Shown piece after piece: positions 62,023-64,000 of a stretch of DNA of 64,000 nucleotides. Both the position numbers and the translations under genes were made by a program. The DNA is from Carallia brachiata (Eukaryota > Streptophyta > Magnoliopsida > Malpighiales > Rhizophoraceae). Position 1 is the first letter of the stretch, and each line of letters opens with the position of its first letter. Location: assembly GCA_021464245.1 (NCBI GenBank), contig JADCRB010000166.1:479974-543973 (forward strand). Reading direction: 5' to 3'. The notes under the pieces are model-generated. The model had not been told where the DNA came from. It ran no database searches and was given only the letters and a program-made list of their open reading frames with translations.

Positions 62023-64000
62023 ATGGGTGCGCCAAAACAGAAATGGACGGCAGAAGAAGAAGCTGCTCTAAAATGGAATCATCAAGCATGGGCCTGGAAA
62101 ATGGCGCACGATTCTTAAAGATCCGGAATTTAGCAGTGTCTTGTATCTGCGTTCAAATGTAGACCTCAAGGTTAGTTTTTTTCGTAGTTAGAAAAATCTC
62201 CATTAGTTTAATACTATATGCCTGAAGCTTGAAATGCAATGGTATTTCGAATGGCTTTCATCTGATTGCAGCATTAAAACTGTTTCTTGAACTCTGTATA
62301 ATGCAATCTAGAGTAATTTGTTTGTTATTTTGTTTTAATTTTTTAAAATTTTGATTTTTTCTATGTGGCAGGACAAATGGAGAAACATGAGTGTGGGCAA
62401 TTGGGTGGGGCCCCCGGGACAAGTCTAAGTCAGCTGTTACAAGGGTGCAACATGCTGCTAAGGCTGATGAGAACCCTGTAGGTATCACTGCTGTTGTTCA
62501 AAGTGATGAAGATGCTACAGGCGTGATGCCTCTTGCTGTTTCCAATACAACGCAGATTACTGGATCAAAGAAAACTACAGTAAGGTTGATTCTTTTGCTT
62601 TTTAGATCTGATACTGCATTTATCACATTAGTAACTTTTGTGTTATGGTGGCCCCAAGTATGTTCAAATACCTTCCTTGTATTGCTGCTTCAGTTGCTTG
62701 CAGCTGTAGTGTGACTAGCATATTTACACATTGTATGTGTAGTTGCAACAACTGATTTGTACAATCTGACTGACTTGAGCCATTAGGTCTGCAACAATGA
62801 TTTTCATGCACAAGATGTTCATGGCACCGTGTATAAAGGCCGAAAGTTTTTGCATGAATTGCATTTTAAAGAATATATAATGATTGTGTATAAATGTCTG
62901 AAGCCTTCTTTTGAGTTGGAAGCATTTGCAGCAACATGTTTTTGAGATGAAACGAACACTCTTGAGGGATTTCCAAAAAATAGGACAATTTAGTCTAAAG
63001 TGCAGAATGCAAGTAGTGCACATTGCCACCTCCTTCTATGACTATCATTTTTTACATCCTTGTTTTTTTTTCCTGTCCTTTCATTTATGCAGGCTAGATA
63101 ATCTTATAATGGAGGCCATAAGTACATTAAAGGAGCCTGGCGGTTCTAACAAGACGGCAATTGCTACATACATAGAGGTGCATGTCCTTCAAGTTATAAC
63201 ACTTCTGCACGGTAAATCTTCCTAGTTTGCCCATCACCCACTAACTCATCATCTCTTTTAATTCTGTAGGAACAATATTGGCCACCACAAGATTTTAGGA
63301 GGATATTGTCTGCAAAATTGAAGTATTTGACCGCCAATGGTAAAATTATTAAGGTACTACTGCCCTGTAGTAATTCATTTAACCCATTTTGTGATATACA
63401 TTCACTTGGTAGTTGTTCATGTATTCAGAATGCTCTTTCTTTGTTCATTTATGCCCCTAGATGATTCAGGTTTTGGTTGGGAAATAAAAGATTAAAAGAT
63501 GCATTTACAGATAAATTGTTTCATTTTTCCATGTTACTAAAATTGTCATAATTTTCCATGCCAAAATAGGTTTGCGGGTTGCATTAGTTATAAGCTACAG
63601 TATTACACACTTTCATTGTTTTCAAAGTTAGGAGATAAGTTGGGTGCCCATCAATGCATTCCTCATGTTGAATTTATGTTTGTTTCTAGGATTTTTAGTA
63701 TTTCAGACGATTTTCCTAACTTCGAGTTGATATTCAGAGCTGATTAGTTCCAAGTTTTAGCTTAAAGTGTAAAATTGTGATCTGATTCCCTGAATTGTGT
63801 TGGATTTTTTGAATTTAGATTGGCTATGTTTTTTGCAACTATCTCATAAACTTTAATGCCTCATGGTTCACTTATAAGTGAGCATAGTTCTGTGCCAATC
63901 TCCTGCATTAAAGCCTGTTAGGTGGTTTGGTCGCCCAAATACTGCATAAAATAGATGCTATTGCCTCAGTATTCCACTTCTTGCAAATGGTGAATCTGAT
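62023..64000 (+). pseudogene. TRB: TRB/SMH single-Myb histone telomere-binding protein, 5' part, two small indels
   Basis: Exons 62023-62170, 62372-62584, 63093-63177 and 63270-63353; later exons (C-terminal coiled coil) lie beyond the window. Begins [17 protein letters not shown], the invariant start of TRB proteins, then after a frame change [16 protein letters not shown] and SNVDLK/DKWRNM, which is the telobox-binding VDLKDKWRN motif split by intron 1. Exons 3-4 give the central H1/H5-like domain: RLDNLIMEAISTLKEPGG, SNKTAIATYIE, then SAKLKYLTANGKIIK. TRB proteins bind telomeric repeats and telobox promoters and recruit Polycomb factors, in the nucleus. Lesions: two bases (GC) missing after codon AAA near 62073, and one extra T near 62401-62402 between MSVGN and GWGPRDKSK. 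Neither compensates for the other. All splice sites are normal, so sequencing error is a serious alternative. Confidence 0.85.

Noticed and set aside
1..64000. CRISPR arrays, operons, phage or plasmid functions
   Set aside because: Sequence is intron-rich plant nuclear DNA; direct repeats seen are microsatellites or transposon parts.

Overview
Nuclear DNA of a flowering plant, most likely a eudicot. Evidence: split genes with GT-AG introns, very AT-rich spacers full of (TA)n microsatellites, and plant-restricted families (clade-I serine carboxypeptidase-like proteins, SOFL, D-type cyclin, CYSTM/WIH, single-Myb TRB, MRS2). I saw no operons, CRISPR arrays or other prokaryotic features. All exon maps were made by eye from reading frames, splice signals and remembered family sequences; no alignment was run.

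Layout. 0-9.4 kb: two tandem serine carboxypeptidase-like (SCPL) genes on +, the first cut by the left edge, the second complete. 10-13.7 kb: a gene graveyard with a complete miniature LTR retrotransposon (TRIM), exon fragments of an NPC1-type sterol transporter and fragments of an MRL1-type PPR protein. 14.4-22.7 kb: a tandem duplication of an MRS2-3/MGT4-like magnesium transporter including its upstream region; both copies carry frame lesions, at different places. 24.3-25.1 kb: a small intact plastid-type protein gene on +. 29.3-30.2 kb: a SOFL gene on -. 30.2-43.1 kb: a gene-poor, AT-rich stretch with transposon relics. 43.2-44.8 kb: a five-exon D-type cyclin on -. 47.6-48.6 kb: exon-like pieces of an unidentified gene on -. 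50-58 kb: repeats (MITE-like, SINE-like, hAT-like). 58.5-59.8 kb: a CYSTM/WIH gene with a one-base frame problem. 62.0-64.0 kb: the 5' part of a TRB telomere-binding gene with two small indels, running off the right edge.

How the genes relate. Apart from the two tandem duplications (SCPL pair, MRS2 pair) the genes are functionally unrelated neighbours. The recurring theme is decay: four otherwise well-preserved gene copies (two MRS2, CYSTM, TRB) contain 1-2 base indels, while SCPL-2, the small plastid gene, SOFL and the cyclin read cleanly. Real pseudogenisation and uncorrected assembly indels cannot be told apart from this sequence alone. I found no convincing undescribed biological system. 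The most distinctive structures are the NPC1/MRL1 fragment cluster with the intact TRIM, and the reciprocally damaged MRS2 pair.
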